Assembly: GCA_028717785.1 (NCBI GenBank)
Contig: JAQUND010000002.1
Location: 62,001 to 126,000, forward strand
Length of the DNA stretch: 64,000 nucleotides
Source of the DNA: Candidatus Nanoarchaeia archaeon
Lineage (GTDB): Archaea; Nanoarchaeota; Nanoarchaeia; SCGC-AAA011-G17; JAFCDX01
Reading direction: 5' to 3'
The translations under genes were made by a program, and so were the position numbers. The number at the start of each line of letters is the position of its first letter. Position 1 is the stretch's first letter. The notes beneath the pieces are model-generated. The model searched no databases and was not told the origin of the DNA. It worked only from the letters and a program-made list of their open reading frames with translations. This document shows, in pieces, positions 41,739 through 50,592 of this stretch.

Positions 41739-43280
41739 ATGGAAAAAGCAATAGAGCCTTTTTATCCATTACTTACTTCATTTTTAAATGAAAAAGAAGA
41801 ATTATTAGATATACCTAAATCTGAAAAAATAGAAGATATGGGTAAAATTACAGCAGAAGATGGTACAGTAATAGATATGACTTTCCTTAAAAAAGAAATG
41901 GAAAGTGCTAAAACTGCTATTGTTTCTCAAAGCCCTCTTTTTGCTCCTTATGTACATAAATTTGTTCCCATTTATACTTGGTTAGTTCCAACAATGGCAA
42001 CAGATGGAACAAGACTTTTTGTTAATCCAGCTTTTGCAAATAAATTAGAATGGGAACAAAAAATATTTGTTATTATCCATGAGATTATGCATTGTGTACT
42101 TCTTCATATGGAAAGAATGAAAGCAAGAGATGCAATGGTTGTTGGTTCTGATGGTAAACCTGTATCCCTTTTTAATATAGCAGCTGATTTTGAAATTAAT
42201 GCTATTATTGTAGATACTTTAAATGATTTTAATGAAGATTTTATTAAAAAAATACATGGTTTATATGATGTAAAATATCTTAATATTCCAGTAGAACAAA
42301 TTTATGATGAAATAAAGAAAAATATTCCTAAAATGCCTCCTAATCCAAATAAAAATAATAATAAACCTGGTCAAGGAGAGGAAGGTGAAGGAGGAAATGG
42401 TAAAAGTAAAGAAGGAGAAGGCGAAGGAACTGGTAAAGGAAAAGGTAAAGGTAAAAAAGGTAAACCTCAACCTGGTCAAGGAGGGGAAGGTGGTATCTAT
42501 GATCAAATGGATAGTTATGATCCAGCAGGAACTGGTTCAATTATTTCTTCTGATGTAGGTAAAAAAATTGCTAAAGAAAGTGGATACGGAGAAGATGAAA
42601 TAGGGCCTGACGAAAATCCAGTTGATAAATGGAGAGTTGAAGGATCAAAATTACTAGAAAGAGCTGAAAAAGGTCAAAAACATGCGGGGAAAGGAAAAGG
42701 AACTGCATTAGTAAATGCTCTTTATAAATTACATCGAGGAGATGTTAATTGGCAAAATTTATTTCGTAGATATGTTTCGACTGCATTATCTCCAGAAGTT
42801 TACCAAAAAATAGGTAATAAAAAACATTTAGGAGGGGAATTTTTAAGATATGGAGAAAAACAAAAACAGGATGCTATGGAACATATAGTTGTAGCTGTTG
42901 ATGTTTCTGGATCTATGGGAGAAGAAGCTATTAAAAAAATATTAAATGAAATTAATCAAATTATATTTTCAAAAAGAGTAAATAAAATTACAGTCTTATT
43001 TTTTGATGATGGGGTAGATGATAAGAGTGTTCAAACTATAAAAAGAATGGGAAAACCATATATTCCTAAAAATGTAGCTGGAGGAGAGGGAACTAATTTT
43101 CAAAAAGTTCTTGATTGGGTTAACGAACATTTAAAAGATAGAATATCTCTTATGGTATTTATGACAGATGGAGGAGCTTCTAATCCTAAAAAACCTATTT
43201 ATGCACATAAATTTATTTGGATGATTTATGATAATCCAAGTTGGCAACAACCTTTTGGAAAACAAATTAATTTAGGATAA
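41739..43280 (+). CDS. VWA-domain protein with metallopeptidase-like N terminus, 513 aa
   Basis: The start at ATG 41739 follows an A-rich leader; an in-frame ATG at 41697 would add 14 residues and overlap the previous gene. The N-terminal domain has HEIMHCVLLH (114-123), a zinc HExxH site, and NIAADFEINAI shortly after, as in the metallopeptidase-plus-VWA family (DUF2201 type). A Gly/Lys/Glu-rich linker (about 205-265) leads to a C-terminal VWA domain with the MIDAS motif DVSGSMGEE and a later MTDGGAS. Such proteins usually act with MoxR-type AAA ATPases, and one is encoded at 44964. Two genes of different type lie between and within a tagged-gene region. Confidence 0.85.
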   Translation: MEKAIEPFYPLLTSFLNEKEELLDIPKSEKIEDMGKITAEDGTVIDMTFLKKEMESAKTAIVSQSPLFAPYVHKFVPIYTWLVPTMATDGTRLFVNPAFANKLEWEQKIFVIIHEIMHCVLLHMERMKARDAMVVGSDGKPVSLFNIAADFEINAIIVDTLNDFNEDFIKKIHGLYDVKYLNIPVEQIYDEIKKNIPKMPPNPNKNNNKPGQGEEGEGGNGKSKEGEGEGTGKGKGKGKKGKPQPGQGGEGGIYDQMDSYDPAGTGSIISSDVGKKIAKESGYGEDEIGPDENPVDKWRVEGSKLLERAEKGQKHAGKGKGTALVNALYKLHRGDVNWQNLFRRYVSTALSPEVYQKIGNKKHLGGEFLRYGEKQKQDAMEHIVVAVDVSGSMGEEAIKKILNEINQIIFSKRVNKITVLFFDDGVDDKSVQTIKRMGKPYIPKNVAGGEGTNFQKVLDWVNEHLKDRISLMVFMTDGGASNPKKPIYAHKFIWMIYDNPSWQQPFGKQINLG

Positions 43281-44932
43281 TGGGAATATTAAGAGAATCA
43301 TTAGATTTTGAACGTATTGAATCTCCTTTAGAAAAAATGAGGATAGGAAAAAAAGAATCCGACTTAATTTTTATAAAAGAACATGAATGGGATCTTTCAC
43401 TTCCCCATATTTTTAGAGATTTTACTATAGAAGAATTAATAAGGAATTTTAATAATATTCCAATATTAGTATTAAAATCTAATACTACTATACCTACATA
43501 TGTAGCTATTTCAACAAATTATCATTCAGATCATAAAAATACTCCAAAAGAAGCAATAGCAGAATTAAAATTAGATCTTTTTGACATTAAAGAATCCTTA
43601 ACATTTACTCGGGAAGGATCTAATTTAGAAAAAATAGGAATTGGAAAAACTGCTATTATAAAAGATATTTTAAATCAATTATGTATAGAAAGATTTAATG
43701 TTTTCCAAAATTCCCCAACAATTTATAAAAAAGAAATACAAAATATTAAATCTATTCCAGAAAATTTAAAAGAACTTAATGAAAAAAATGCAATTCTTTT
43801 ATCAAGAGAGGATTTTTTAAATTTATATAAATCAGATTCTAAATACATACCTTATTTAGATGAAATTTTAGAAAGAATAGCAAATTTTAATCCAAATAAA
43901 TTTGACTATCATAGAACTTGGACTGAAGTTTTTTGGGATTTAAATAAAATAGATATGCTTTTTAATTCTCCTAATAACTGGGTTACTGATGAAAATATTC
44001 ATATTTTAATGGATTACAAAGAAAAGAAAACTATAGAAAAGATTAAAGAATTAGATCCTAATAAAATTTTTTCTATTTGTAGTCAAAAAAATTGGTATCC
44101 TGAATTAATACTTTATGCTATTGATCACGGAGCTACTAATTTAAATATAGGATCTAATGAAGCAATAAGAAGAGCTTGTGAAAAGGGGGAATCATTTATA
44201 GCTGAAAGATTATTAAAAGATCCTTCTGTTGATCCTACTCAAAATACTCCTGATGGTAAAAGATATAAACAAGATGAAGCTAATTTTTGTATAAGAAGAG
44301 CTGCAAAAAACGGTCATTTAGAAATAGTAAAATTATTATTAAAAGATGGCAGAAGTAATCCAGCTTATAGAAATAATTTTGCTCTTTCTGCTGCTATAAC
44401 TAATAAAGATAAACCTATGATGGATCTTTTATTATCTGATAAAAGAGTTAGGGAAGCAGTAAAATATATGCCTAAAACTAAACAAGATGAATTAAGATTT
44501 ATGAAATTAGTTAAAGAATCTTTATTATCATTTGAAAGAAATAAAGATGCTTTTTCTTCTTTGAATATTGGAATGATAGATAAAGTTCAGCGATTTATGG
44601 AAAATCTTAAAAATGAATTTCCTGAATCTAATTGGAAATGGAAAATAAATTCGAATCTTTCTGTAGATATTTTTTGGCCAGAATTTTATAAAGATAGAAA
44701 TCCTATTTTTGATATATCAATAGATGAATATGGTTTATTACCTTTTTATATAAAATTTAATAAAATAGAAGGGGATTTTGCTTGTAGTTTTACATCTAAG
44801 GAATCATTAAAATCTTTCCCAAAATTTATAAAAGGTAAATGTGAAATATTTGGGAAAAAAAAGAAAGAATTTAATGAAACTGATATTAGATCTATTTGTA
44901 AAATAGAAAAAGATTTAAAAATTTATCCATGA
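43280..44932 (+). CDS. Triple-tagged multidomain protein with ankyrin-like repeats, 550 aa
   Basis: Three tags in one frame: residue 1 (MGILRESLDFERIESPLEKM, RIG), about 104 (DIKESLTFTREGSNLEKIGI) and about 408 (MKLVKESLLSFERNKDAFSS, LNIG; base 44501). After tag 1 comes a domain with ELIRNFNNIPILVLK shared with the minus-strand genes at 58697 and 60881. After tag 2, ankyrin-like repeats appear (EAIRRACEKGESFIAERLL, IRRAAKNGHLEIVKLLLKDG). After tag 3 comes an LRR-type body. The third unit even has its own Met, as if a separate gene had been fused. Likely polyprotein; stop-to-start overlap of 1 base with the VWA gene. Confidence 0.8.
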   Translation: MGILRESLDFERIESPLEKMRIGKKESDLIFIKEHEWDLSLPHIFRDFTIEELIRNFNNIPILVLKSNTTIPTYVAISTNYHSDHKNTPKEAIAELKLDLFDIKESLTFTREGSNLEKIGIGKTAIIKDILNQLCIERFNVFQNSPTIYKKEIQNIKSIPENLKELNEKNAILLSREDFLNLYKSDSKYIPYLDEILERIANFNPNKFDYHRTWTEVFWDLNKIDMLFNSPNNWVTDENIHILMDYKEKKTIEKIKELDPNKIFSICSQKNWYPELILYAIDHGATNLNIGSNEAIRRACEKGESFIAERLLKDPSVDPTQNTPDGKRYKQDEANFCIRRAAKNGHLEIVKLLLKDGRSNPAYRNNFALSAAITNKDKPMMDLLLSDKRVREAVKYMPKTKQDELRFMKLVKESLLSFERNKDAFSSLNIGMIDKVQRFMENLKNEFPESNWKWKINSNLSVDIFWPEFYKDRNPIFDISIDEYGLLPFYIKFNKIEGDFACSFTSKESLKSFPKFIKGKCEIFGKKKKEFNETDIRSICKIEKDLKIYP

Positions 44933-44963
44933 TAAATATAAAAAATAAAAATAGTTAAATACA

Positions 44964-46517
44964 ATGAAAAAAATATTAGTTAATGAATCTCTATTGGAGT
45001 TTCAAGCTCAAAATTTAAAAATAGATGAAGGCTTATTTGGAAAAGCCCTTGGAGCTATAAAAAAGTTTTTCCAAAAAATAGGAAATTTCTTTTTTTTCAT
45101 GTTAAATGGATCTCCAATAGTAGAATCTATAGCTCCAGTTAATATAGGTATTATGGATAAATCGGGGATGCTTAATAAATCTGCAATCTCTTATGTTCCC
45201 TCTTCAGCTGATTTAGAAATTGCTCCTGAATTGAGTAGTTTAAATGCAAAAGTCTTATTAGATAAAAGAGGAGGAGATGATACTGTAAATGAATGTTTTG
45301 TTGATTCAATTAATGAAGCAAAAATTGCTCTTGAACATCCAGATAAAAATGTTCCCAATATAGATAAAAAATCTCTTTATCGAAGAATTCGTATAGTAAT
45401 TGCTAATCCAAATGCAAAACCTCTTATGATATGGGGAGCTCCTGGTATTGGAAAAACTGCAATAGTAAAAGCAGTTTTAATTGTTACTAAAAAAGGTAGA
45501 CTTATAGATATTCAAACTTCTAAAATGGCTCCAGATGATTGGGCTTTACCAGCTACTTATAAAATGGGTGAAGAAATTAAAGCTAGAGATATTCCTAAAT
45601 CCTGGTTACCTGTTTATATTCCTACTGGAAATGCTGAACAAGATAAAAAATTAGATGAGATAGCAAATATGGGGGAAGGAGGAGTAATATTCTTAGATGA
45701 ACTTTCTCGTGCATCTGGATCAGTTCAAAATACTTGTTTAAAACTTATTGATGAAAGAATAATCGGGGATGCTAAATTAGGATCTAAATGGTCTATTGTA
45801 TCTGCATCTAATAGAGCTGGGGATGATCCTGAAGGTGTTCAAAATTTTTCTACTGCTCTTGGTAATAGATTTTCTCAAGTAAATTATATTCCTGATTTTA
45901 AATCATGGAAAGAATGGGCAATTGATAAAGTAGATCCACGTATTTTAGATTTCTTAGAATTTAATCAAGAATATTTTTATACATTAGACGATGATCCGGA
46001 AAAAAGTATTTTTGCATCTCCTCGTTCATGGGAAGCTGCTTCTAATAATATTGCTTTATTAATGCAGGATGCTAAAGATCAAGGAACAAATGTAAGTATA
46101 AAAGATATTACTGAAGTAGTTGGTTCTGATGTTGGAATGGATATTGCTACAGAATTTCAAGCTTTCTTACGTCTTCTTGAAACATTTAAAAAAGAAGATA
46201 TTAAAGAAGTTCTTACTCATCCTGATAAAGCTCGTATGCCTAAAAAAGCTGGTTCTGGATATGATCAAGCTGAAGCTAATGCTCTTATTTCACTTGTTTG
46301 TACTTCAACCAGAGGAAGAGAATTAACCCCTGATGAATTTTCTAAATATGTAGAATATTTAATTAGACTTAATAATCCATCTCTTGCTACAAGAGGTTTA
46401 AAATTAATGCTTGAAATTCATCCTTATATCCACGATGAATTAGGTGAAGTAGCAGGTAAAGATAAATACAAAGCTGGTGTAGATGCTTTTATTGAAAAAT
46501 ACAAAGAGATTTTTTAA
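44964..46517 (+). CDS. MoxR-type AAA+ ATPase, 517 aa
   Basis: Walker A GAPGIGKTA (158-166), Walker B VIFLDE (241-246), sensor-1 region WSIVSASNRAGDD and a later arginine-finger region fit the MoxR/RavA branch of AAA+ proteins. The N-terminal about 140 residues are an extra domain, beginning MKKILVNESLLEFQ, a variant of the recurring tag, followed by a hydrophobic, Phe-rich segment (IKKFFQKIGNFFFFMLNG) that may touch membrane. MoxR ATPases work with VWA proteins in assembling or remodelling complexes; the partner is the gene at 41739. The gene lies among tagged proteins and virion genes, so a role in virion maturation is possible. Confidence 0.88.
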   Translation: MKKILVNESLLEFQAQNLKIDEGLFGKALGAIKKFFQKIGNFFFFMLNGSPIVESIAPVNIGIMDKSGMLNKSAISYVPSSADLEIAPELSSLNAKVLLDKRGGDDTVNECFVDSINEAKIALEHPDKNVPNIDKKSLYRRIRIVIANPNAKPLMIWGAPGIGKTAIVKAVLIVTKKGRLIDIQTSKMAPDDWALPATYKMGEEIKARDIPKSWLPVYIPTGNAEQDKKLDEIANMGEGGVIFLDELSRASGSVQNTCLKLIDERIIGDAKLGSKWSIVSASNRAGDDPEGVQNFSTALGNRFSQVNYIPDFKSWKEWAIDKVDPRILDFLEFNQEYFYTLDDDPEKSIFASPRSWEAASNNIALLMQDAKDQGTNVSIKDITEVVGSDVGMDIATEFQAFLRLLETFKKEDIKEVLTHPDKARMPKKAGSGYDQAEANALISLVCTSTRGRELTPDEFSKYVEYLIRLNNPSLATRGLKLMLEIHPYIHDELGEVAGKDKYKAGVDAFIEKYKEIF

Positions 46518-46522
46518 ATAAT

Positions 46523-46972
46523 ATGAAACTTGTTAGAGAGAATATATTTGAATTTCAGAGGGGTGCAGATCCCTCTGAAATTTTAGAATTAGGCCGTCTT
46601 CAAAAAACAATAGATTGGTTAAAACCATATTTATTTAGATCCTCATATTCTATTAATCAAGATTGGACAATTGATATTAAAAAAGATTTTATTGTAACTA
46701 ATTCTATGCCTAATTTAGAGGAATTTCCTGAATTTATTCAATTTAACATATGTTACGGAAGTTTTATCAATAGAAGTCATCAATTTATTTCAATGATAGG
46801 ATGTCCTAAAATAGTTTATGGTGATTTTTTAGTAGATGGAAATAAATTGCAAGTTCTTACAGGATGTCCAAAACAAGTAAATGGGGATTTTTATATACAA
46901 GATAATGATACTAAATTTACTGAAAATGAAGTACGCAAAATCTGTCAAATAAAAGGAAAATTAAAAGTATGA
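46523..46972 (+). CDS. Tagged leucine-rich-repeat-like protein, 149 aa
   Basis: Tag MKLVRENIFEFQRGADPSEI, then ELG in place of NIG. LRR-like units: NLEEFPEFIQFNICYGSF, HQFISMIGCPKIVYGDFL and KLQVLTGCPKQVNGDF. The end (NEVRKICQIKGKLKV) matches 37326 and 43280. It starts 5 bases after the AAA ATPase stop and overlaps the next gene by 4 bases. Confidence 0.78.
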   Translation: MKLVRENIFEFQRGADPSEILELGRLQKTIDWLKPYLFRSSYSINQDWTIDIKKDFIVTNSMPNLEEFPEFIQFNICYGSFINRSHQFISMIGCPKIVYGDFLVDGNKLQVLTGCPKQVNGDFYIQDNDTKFTENEVRKICQIKGKLKV

Positions 46973-47454
46973 AACTTGTTAAAGAATCGTTAAAGTTTGA
47001 AAGAGGTCAAGATCCGATGGATGCTTTAAATATAGGGGATCCTAGAATTCGAGAAATACATAAAAATTATCAAAATATAAAATCTATCATTGAAACTGGG
47101 GTAGCTGAAGAATTAATGTTTGGAGAATTCAGACATAAAATAGATAAATTAAAAGAAATTATGGATTATGTGGTAATAAATCATATAAGAAATAAATTTA
47201 AAATTGATGCTAAATTTGAAACTGAATCAAATAAATTTGGTTCAGGTAGTAATTTATTTGCTATAGCATATATAGGTCCTTATAAATATGAATTTAGAAA
47301 AAATGGAGTAGGATCTACTTATTGGACAGAAATTAAAGGACTAAATTTACCAGAAAGCCCTGAAAAAAAAGCTTATCTTAAACTAACTTCACAATCTACA
47401 TCTTTAAAAAGTTTTGATTCTAAACTATCAAATTTATTAAAAAAATATTATTAA
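46969..47454 (+). CDS. Tagged protein of unknown function, 161 aa
   Basis: Tag MKLVKESLKFERGQDPMDAL, then NIG. The middle is helical (HKIDKLKEIMDYVVINHIRN) and the last third a short beta region with IAYIGPYKYEFRKNG and a Ser/Leu/Lys tail. No family recognised. It is coupled to its neighbours by a 4-base overlap upstream and an adjacent start downstream. Confidence 0.75.
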   Translation: MKLVKESLKFERGQDPMDALNIGDPRIREIHKNYQNIKSIIETGVAEELMFGEFRHKIDKLKEIMDYVVINHIRNKFKIDAKFETESNKFGSGSNLFAIAYIGPYKYEFRKNGVGSTYWTEIKGLNLPESPEKKAYLKLTSQSTSLKSFDSKLSNLLKKYY

Positions 47455-48390
47455 ATGATTGTAAAAGAATCATTAAATTTTGAAAGAGGAATAGATCCTA
47501 AAGAATCCATGAATATTGGATTAGAACAAACTATTTCCCAATTTATGTATGAAAATAATTATAAGGATCCTTTTCAATGGATTTCATATCTTACAGGAGC
47601 ATGGGAAGATGTTGAAGATTTAGATAAGGAAACTCGTATAAAATGGGTAAATTTTCTATTATCTAAATCTCGAAAATATATTGGAAAAATTTCATTAGAT
47701 GAATTTGATTACAATGTTATGAAAGAATTAGGTATTCATTGGATACCATATGTTCCAATAGCAGATGATGAATTTAAATATATTCAAAAAGATGAAAAAT
47801 ATTATTTATTATTTGATAGTTGGGAAAATTTTAGCTATTATTTTGAAGAAGATCCAAAAGTTAATAAAGAATTTGTAACAAAAGTTTTAGAAGGAGATGC
47901 ATTTGAATTTTTTACATATGATAATGATTATTATAAAAATATAAAATCATTTATATGGTTTCTAAAGAAAATGGATATTTCAGCTTTTCAAAAAATAAAA
48001 GAAAAAGCAATAGAATTAGGAGCAAATTCAGATAATTTGAATTCCATTGAAAATATGTTTATAGAAATAGATAATAATGAAAATTTATCAGAATTAAAAA
48101 CTATTATTTTATATTCTATTGCAGATGCTCAATCTTCTGTTGATGAATCTGAAGCATTTAATATTTTAAAAAAACTCATAAAAAAACATTATGAAATAGG
48201 AGATAAAGAAGAATATTATGAAAAAATTAAAGTTCCTATTTCATTTGATGGTCTTGAAAAATTTTCATATACAGTAGCTACTGGAGAAGAAAAAATTATT
48301 TTATATTTACCTAGAGAAATTAGTGGAGATATTGATGCAGAAACTCTTAATGATTCTATTTATAATCAATTAGAAAAATTATCGGATTAA
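47455..48390 (+). CDS. Tagged protein of unknown function, 311 aa
   Basis: Tag MIVKESLNFERGIDPKESMN, then IG, here with only one residue between Met and the V-K-E. The body is acidic with many aromatic residues, a helical centre (DISAFQKIKEKAIELGANSD) and a beta-rich C-terminal domain (SYTVATGEEKIILYLPREIS). It is one of the largest single-tag cargo proteins here. Unknown function. A 55-base gap follows before the next start. Confidence 0.75.
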   Translation: MIVKESLNFERGIDPKESMNIGLEQTISQFMYENNYKDPFQWISYLTGAWEDVEDLDKETRIKWVNFLLSKSRKYIGKISLDEFDYNVMKELGIHWIPYVPIADDEFKYIQKDEKYYLLFDSWENFSYYFEEDPKVNKEFVTKVLEGDAFEFFTYDNDYYKNIKSFIWFLKKMDISAFQKIKEKAIELGANSDNLNSIENMFIEIDNNENLSELKTIILYSIADAQSSVDESEAFNILKKLIKKHYEIGDKEEYYEKIKVPISFDGLEKFSYTVATGEEKIILYLPREISGDIDAETLNDSIYNQLEKLSD

Positions 48391-48445
48391 AAACTTTTAA
48401 TAATATTTTAGTATTAATATAAATTTACCTTAAATATTTTAAATT

Positions 48446-48688
48446 ATGAACATTACATTCAATGAATTAAGAAAAATTAAGGACAATTTACCTTCGGGCA
48501 GTATAGGACAAATTGCTAAGATTCTAAATATTTCTGAAGATACCGTACGTAATTATTTTGGAGGAGAACATTATAAAACTGGAGAATGTGTTGGTATTCA
48601 CTTTGAGCAAGGACCAGAAGGAGGTATAGTTTCTTTAGATAATACAGAAGTTTTAAATTTAGCTTTGAAAATGATAAATTCTAATTAA
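48446..48688 (+). CDS. Small helix-turn-helix protein, 80 aa
   Basis: A helix-turn-helix is clear at about residues 17-42 (SIGQIAKILNISEDTVRNYF). The C-terminal part is beta-rich (GVGIHFEQGPEGGIVSLDNT without cofactor motifs) and may serve dimerisation. It resembles small DNA-binding regulators in general. It has no tag and is separated by a short AT-rich leader from the tagged genes, followed 1 base later by the 63-aa gene. Confidence 0.65.
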   Translation: MNITFNELRKIKDNLPSGSIGQIAKILNISEDTVRNYFGGEHYKTGECVGIHFEQGPEGGIVSLDNTEVLNLALKMINSN

Positions 48689-48689
48689 T

Positions 48690-48881
48690 ATGGAAAAATA
48701 TACAATAGAACAGATTGAACAATGGAAATTGAAAGCTGAAAAATGGGATAAATTAGATGAACAAATTTCAAAATGTTATTGCAATAAAAACGGAGAATAT
48801 GATGAGGATAATCCGGAATCTGAAGGAGCCGATTTATTAACTATTGGAGAAATAGCTGCATCTTCATTTGGATGGATTTAG
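48690..48881 (+). CDS. Small acidic hypothetical protein, 63 aa
   Basis: N-terminal helix with YTIEQIEQWKLKAEKWDKLD, a Cys-x-Cys pair in SKCYCNKNG, and an acidic C-terminal half. Starts 1 base after the helix-turn-helix gene, so the two form a pair. A metal-binding role of the two Cys is possible but weak. Not recognised. Confidence 0.6.
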   Translation: MEKYTIEQIEQWKLKAEKWDKLDEQISKCYCNKNGEYDEDNPESEGADLLTIGEIAASSFGWI

Positions 48882-48937
48882 TTCTATAAGTTATTATATA
48901 TAGAAATATATAATAAAAGAAAATGAATTAATAAAAA

Positions 48938-49558
48938 ATGAAAAAAAATTTTTTAAGTTTATCTGATTATTTAAAAGAATCTTCTGAAGAAAAATCCGTA
49001 AATAACCAAATCAAAAAAATTTTAAATTTTCCTCGAGTTGCTCAAGGATTTACTTATGATTGTGGAGCTGCAGCTTTTCAATTAGTTCTTACTTATTATG
49101 GAGTTTATGAAAGAGAAACAGAGTTTATGAAAATTTTGAAAACCGTCCCTGTTGAAAAATTTAATAACGGAACAAAATTATCAGCAATTAAAAAAGGAGC
49201 AGAATTTTATGGATTTGAATGCGAAATAAAAAGAAATATGACTGATAAGGATCTTATCAAATATATTGATAAAGATATACCTATTATTGTATTACTTCAA
49301 GCATGGAGGTTAAAAGAAGATGAAGAATGGACTGAATCATATAATAATGGTCATTATGTAGTTGCTATTGGTTACACAAAGGATAAGATAATTTTTGAAG
49401 ATCCTTATTCTTTTACAAGAAATTATCTTACATTTTCAGAATTAAAACAGAGATGGCATGCTGTAAATGATAATAGTAAACCCGATCCTATAAGTGTAGG
49501 AGTTATTATTTATGGATATCCTACTTTTGATGAATTTTTAATTACACACATGGAATAA
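48938..49558 (+). CDS. C39-like papain-fold cysteine peptidase, 206 aa
   Basis: FPRVAQGFTYDCGAAAFQLV carries the catalytic Cys (C42); NGHYVVAIGY gives the His (H139) and FEDPYS the Asp (D155). This C-H-D set in this order is the peptidase C39 family (bacteriocin leader-cleaving type), but there is no transporter attached. The N terminus (LSLSDYLKESSEEK) again looks like a T4 capsid-targeting head, so the enzyme may itself be packaged. It might cut proteins in the virion or host. The link to processing of the tagged proteins is speculative. Confidence 0.8.
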   Translation: MKKNFLSLSDYLKESSEEKSVNNQIKKILNFPRVAQGFTYDCGAAAFQLVLTYYGVYERETEFMKILKTVPVEKFNNGTKLSAIKKGAEFYGFECEIKRNMTDKDLIKYIDKDIPIIVLLQAWRLKEDEEWTESYNNGHYVVAIGYTKDKIIFEDPYSFTRNYLTFSELKQRWHAVNDNSKPDPISVGVIIYGYPTFDEFLITHME

Positions 49559-49571
49559 AAAAATAATTTAT

Positions 49572-50132
49572 ATGGAATTAGGAGAATTGTCCGATGAAGG
49601 AGATGATTTTAATATAAAACAATTATTATTTAAAGATTTTGATTTTTTCAAAAATGATATTTTAGATTTAGAAACAGAATGTTTTGTCCCCAAATTAAGA
49701 GATGATGAAAAAGGTTTAAGAGATGCGCTAAAAATGAAAAGCGCATTATGTTTTGCTATTTATGATAAAGGAAAAATGATAGCAGTTTATTATTTAACTT
49801 CTTTAGATGATTTAAATAAGCAATTTTTCGATACCTATCTTCTTGGATGTTGGGATCCAAATACATATAAAGATTATGGAAAAAATAATAGCTATTATAT
49901 TCATATAGTTGCAGTTTCTCCAAAATATCAAGGAAAAGGAATTGGTAAAAAAATGAATAATTTTATTTTAAATTATCTTAAACAAATGAATATTAAAAAT
50001 GTTTTAATTCATGCTCATGAAGGTTCAATGTTAAATATAATAAAAAAATCTGGCGGTATAAATATCGAAAAAATAGAAAATATTGTTGATACCCATCAAA
50101 ACTATTTTCTATGTGAAATGATTCTTAATTAA
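49572..50132 (+). CDS. GNAT-family N-acetyltransferase, 186 aa
   Basis: Central and C-terminal acetyl-CoA fold: strand FAIYDKGKMIAVYYLTSL, then IHIVAVSPKYQGKGIGKKMN (about 115-135) with the Q-G-K-G-I-G pyrophosphate loop, and a final NVLIHAHEGS...KKSGG. The first about 40 residues are acidic. Substrate unknown: phage GNATs may modify host proteins, small molecules or capsid components. It starts 13 bases after the peptidase gene. Confidence 0.8.
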   Translation: MELGELSDEGDDFNIKQLLFKDFDFFKNDILDLETECFVPKLRDDEKGLRDALKMKSALCFAIYDKGKMIAVYYLTSLDDLNKQFFDTYLLGCWDPNTYKDYGKNNSYYIHIVAVSPKYQGKGIGKKMNNFILNYLKQMNIKNVLIHAHEGSMLNIIKKSGGINIEKIENIVDTHQNYFLCEMILN

Positions 50133-50206
50133 AGCTCTTTACTTTTTACTTAATAATTTTATAGGATTATTGTTATCAGTTTTATTTCATCTTTCTTTAA
50201 TACAAA

Positions 50207-50220
50207 GATATATAAATAAA
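50207..50220 (+). promoter_or_regulatory. TATAAATA-like late promoter candidate
   Basis: GATATATAAATAAA, with exact TATAAATA at 50211-50218, 11 bases before the gp25-like gene. It matches the T4 late promoter consensus. A second possible element, TTTTTACTTAA (about 50146), matching the start of the Bacteroidetes-type promoters, lies 60 bases upstream in the same 97-base gap. Confidence 0.45.
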
Positions 50221-50229
50221 ACTGAATAG

Positions 50230-50592
50230 ATGATACAAGATCTTTATATTAGAAGTCCTCAAGATCCAAATTATAAATATGGAGTTTATTCTCATTCTGA
50301 TCCTATCGAGAGTATAATTGCAAAAATTCGTATGATTTTAGGAACTACTCAAGGACAAGTTCTCGGAGATTTACAATTTGGGGTAGGAGTAGAAGATCTT
50401 ATATTTGAAACTCGTATTAATAAAATAGAGTTAGAAGAAAAAATTTCAAAACAAATTTCCCAATATATTTCTGAAGCTTCACAATATAAAATATCTCCAT
50501 CAGTATCTTTTGGAAAAGCTGATGGCTATGATTATTGTGTTATAGATATTTATATTAATGATCAGAGAACTATAGGGGTATTAGTTAAATAA
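50230..50592 (+). CDS. Baseplate wedge protein, gp25-like (GPW/gp25 family)
   Basis: 120 aa, the usual length for gp25. Family features: IESIIAKIRMILGTTQGQVL (about 26-45), DLQFGVGVEDLIFET (about 47-61), and a beta-rich end with YCVIDIYINDQRTIGV. gp25 sits in the baseplate wedge of contractile tails and helps start sheath assembly. It is followed by a tagged gene and then by the gp6-like gene, a T4-like order with an insertion. Firm identification of a contractile-tailed phage. Confidence 0.88.
   Translation: MIQDLYIRSPQDPNYKYGVYSHSDPIESIIAKIRMILGTTQGQVLGDLQFGVGVEDLIFETRINKIELEEKISKQISQYISEASQYKISPSVSFGKADGYDYCVIDIYINDQRTIGVLVK

Noticed and set aside
42261..42540. Two leftward open frames opposite the VWA gene
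   Set aside because: They are antisense of its Gly/Lys-rich linker and have low-complexity Phe/Leu/Ser/Thr sequence.
44501..44932. Separate tagged gene starting at the internal MKLVKE
   Set aside because: The frame runs through from 43280 without a stop and no leader is seen, so I keep it as the third unit of a fused gene; internal initiation is still possible.
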